From positions 1 through 64,000 of the forward strand of contig JBFKOW010000001.1 in assembly GCA_041628615.1 (NCBI GenBank): DNA of 64,000 bases, read 5' to 3'. A program made the translations under genes and the position numbers. This stretch comes from JAMWZF01 sp041628615. GTDB taxonomy: Bacteria > Pseudomonadota > Alphaproteobacteria > Rhodobacterales > Rhodobacteraceae. The stretch's first letter is position 1. Each line of letters opens with the position of its first letter. This document shows, piece after piece, positions 63,427 through 64,000 of the stretch. The notes beneath the pieces were generated by a model. The model was not told where the DNA came from, did not search any database, and saw nothing but the letters and a program-made list of their open reading frames with translations.

Positions 63427-64000
63427 TCGACATTCCGGTGATCGAGACCAGGCGGCTGATCCTGCGCGGCCCGGAGGCCGGGGATTACCCCAACTTCAAG
63501 GCCACCTTCGCGTCCTACCGGTCGCGTTACATGGGCGGGCCGCTGAACCCCTACGAGACCTGGATGCTCTATGCCGCCGAGATCGGCCACTGGCAGATCC
63601 GCGGCTACGGCATGTGGATGATCCACGACCGGCACACCGACAAGACCTACGGCATGGCCGGGGCCTGGCAGCCGGCTATGTGGCCCGAGCGCGAGATCGC
63701 GTGGTTCATCTGGCCGGAAGCCGGCGGCCGGGGCATCGCGCTCGAGGCGGTGGACGCCGCCCGCCGCTGGCTCTACCGCGAGAAGGGCTGGGAAGGTGCG
63801 GTCAGCTACCTCGATCCCTTCGACCTCGACAGCGTCCGGCTGGCCGAGCGGCTGGGCGCGAAGAAGGACCGCGAGGCCACCACGATCGACGACAACGACG
63901 CGGTCTATCGCCACCCCTCCCCGGCGCAGCTGCGCAACTCGCAGCTGTCGGACGCCATCGCGCTGGAGATCGCCCACTACCAGGACCCGAAGTGGAAACC
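63423..64000 (+). CDS. GNAT family acetyltransferase, copy 3 of 3 (cut by the window)
   Basis: At least 192 codons, open to the window end. IPVIETRRLILRGPEAGDYPNF at the start and EAGGRGIALEAVDAARRWLY as the acetyl-CoA segment; both follow copies 1 and 2. ATG 63423 overlaps the previous stop (ATGA), so all three are read from one transcript. The stop lies beyond base 64000. Confidence 0.85.
   Translation, partial: MIDIPVIETRRLILRGPEAGDYPNFKATFASYRSRYMGGPLNPYETWMLYAAEIGHWQIRGYGMWMIHDRHTDKTYGMAGAWQPAMWPEREIAWFIWPEAGGRGIALEAVDAARRWLYREKGWEGAVSYLDPFDLDSVRLAERLGAKKDREATTIDDNDAVYRHPSPAQLRNSQLSDAIALEIAHYQDPKWK

Overview
The window is a high-GC (roughly 70% by eye), densely packed bacterial chromosome segment without tRNA, rRNA, CRISPR array or recognisable transposase. 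Its content points to an alphaproteobacterium of the Rhodobacterales (Rhodobacteraceae): an Fo ATP-synthase operon atpI-atpB-atpE-atpF'-atpF separated from F1, a TrcR (DUF1013) cell-cycle regulator, a SucB with two lipoyl domains, dnaX-ybaB-recR, a YeeE/YedE pair and a GNAT trio behind ffh, and many short 4-nt overlaps. Assignment to order is an inference from gene content.

Layout. 1-5.8 kb: end of the 2-oxoglutarate dehydrogenase operon (sucA, sucB, a MAPEG membrane protein, lpd); sucA carries an in-frame TAG and the 3' end of lpd is duplicated. 5.8-12 kb: aldo/keto reductase with a divergent AraC regulator, DUF2254 membrane protein, ECF sigma factor overlapping a VWA-domain membrane protein. 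12-17 kb: a degenerate zincin-like protein, WYL regulator + VOC protein, hydroxypyruvate-isomerase-like protein, membrane-anchored LuxR-type protein, a secreted protein, DUF1285. 17-24 kb: four-gene MoxR-DUF58-BatA/DUF4159-membrane protein operon. 24-30.6 kb: methyltransferase, TrcR, RNase T2, GH13 alpha-glucosidase, phosphatase + ankyrin protein. 30.8-36 kb: dnaX-ybaB-recR, HemJ-like protein, secreted serine protease, small heat-shock gene with a sigma-32-like promoter and a ROSE-like RNA thermometer. 36-43.4 kb: flavodoxin-fold oxidoreductase, PlsC-like acyltransferase lacking the usual catalytic His, polA, DsrE, HIT and small proteins. 43.5-47 kb: a GT14-like glycosyltransferase divergent from a sulfotransferase and a sialyltransferase/DUF115-like protein, probably a surface-glycan module. 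47-52.7 kb: adenosine kinase, nth, Ada-like methyltransferase, OmpA lipoprotein, FadR-type regulator. 52.7-55.4 kb: Fo operon. 55.6-58.6 kb: ArsR protein, EamA exporter, LysR regulator divergent from an FMN azoreductase. 58.8-64 kb: M15 peptidoglycan peptidase, ffh, split YedE pair, three overlapping GNAT genes, the last running off the window.

The region is mostly core chromosome. The least ordinary signals are regulatory and structural: the ROSE-like thermometer at 35447-35536, an 11-bp tandem repeat that repeats ATG in front of the EamA gene, precise 21-bp-spaced AraC half-sites, candidate leaderless starts, the interrupted sucA and the lpd tail duplication. I see no single convincing new multi-gene system; the best candidates are the ECF-VWA pair and the sulfotransferase/GT14 module.
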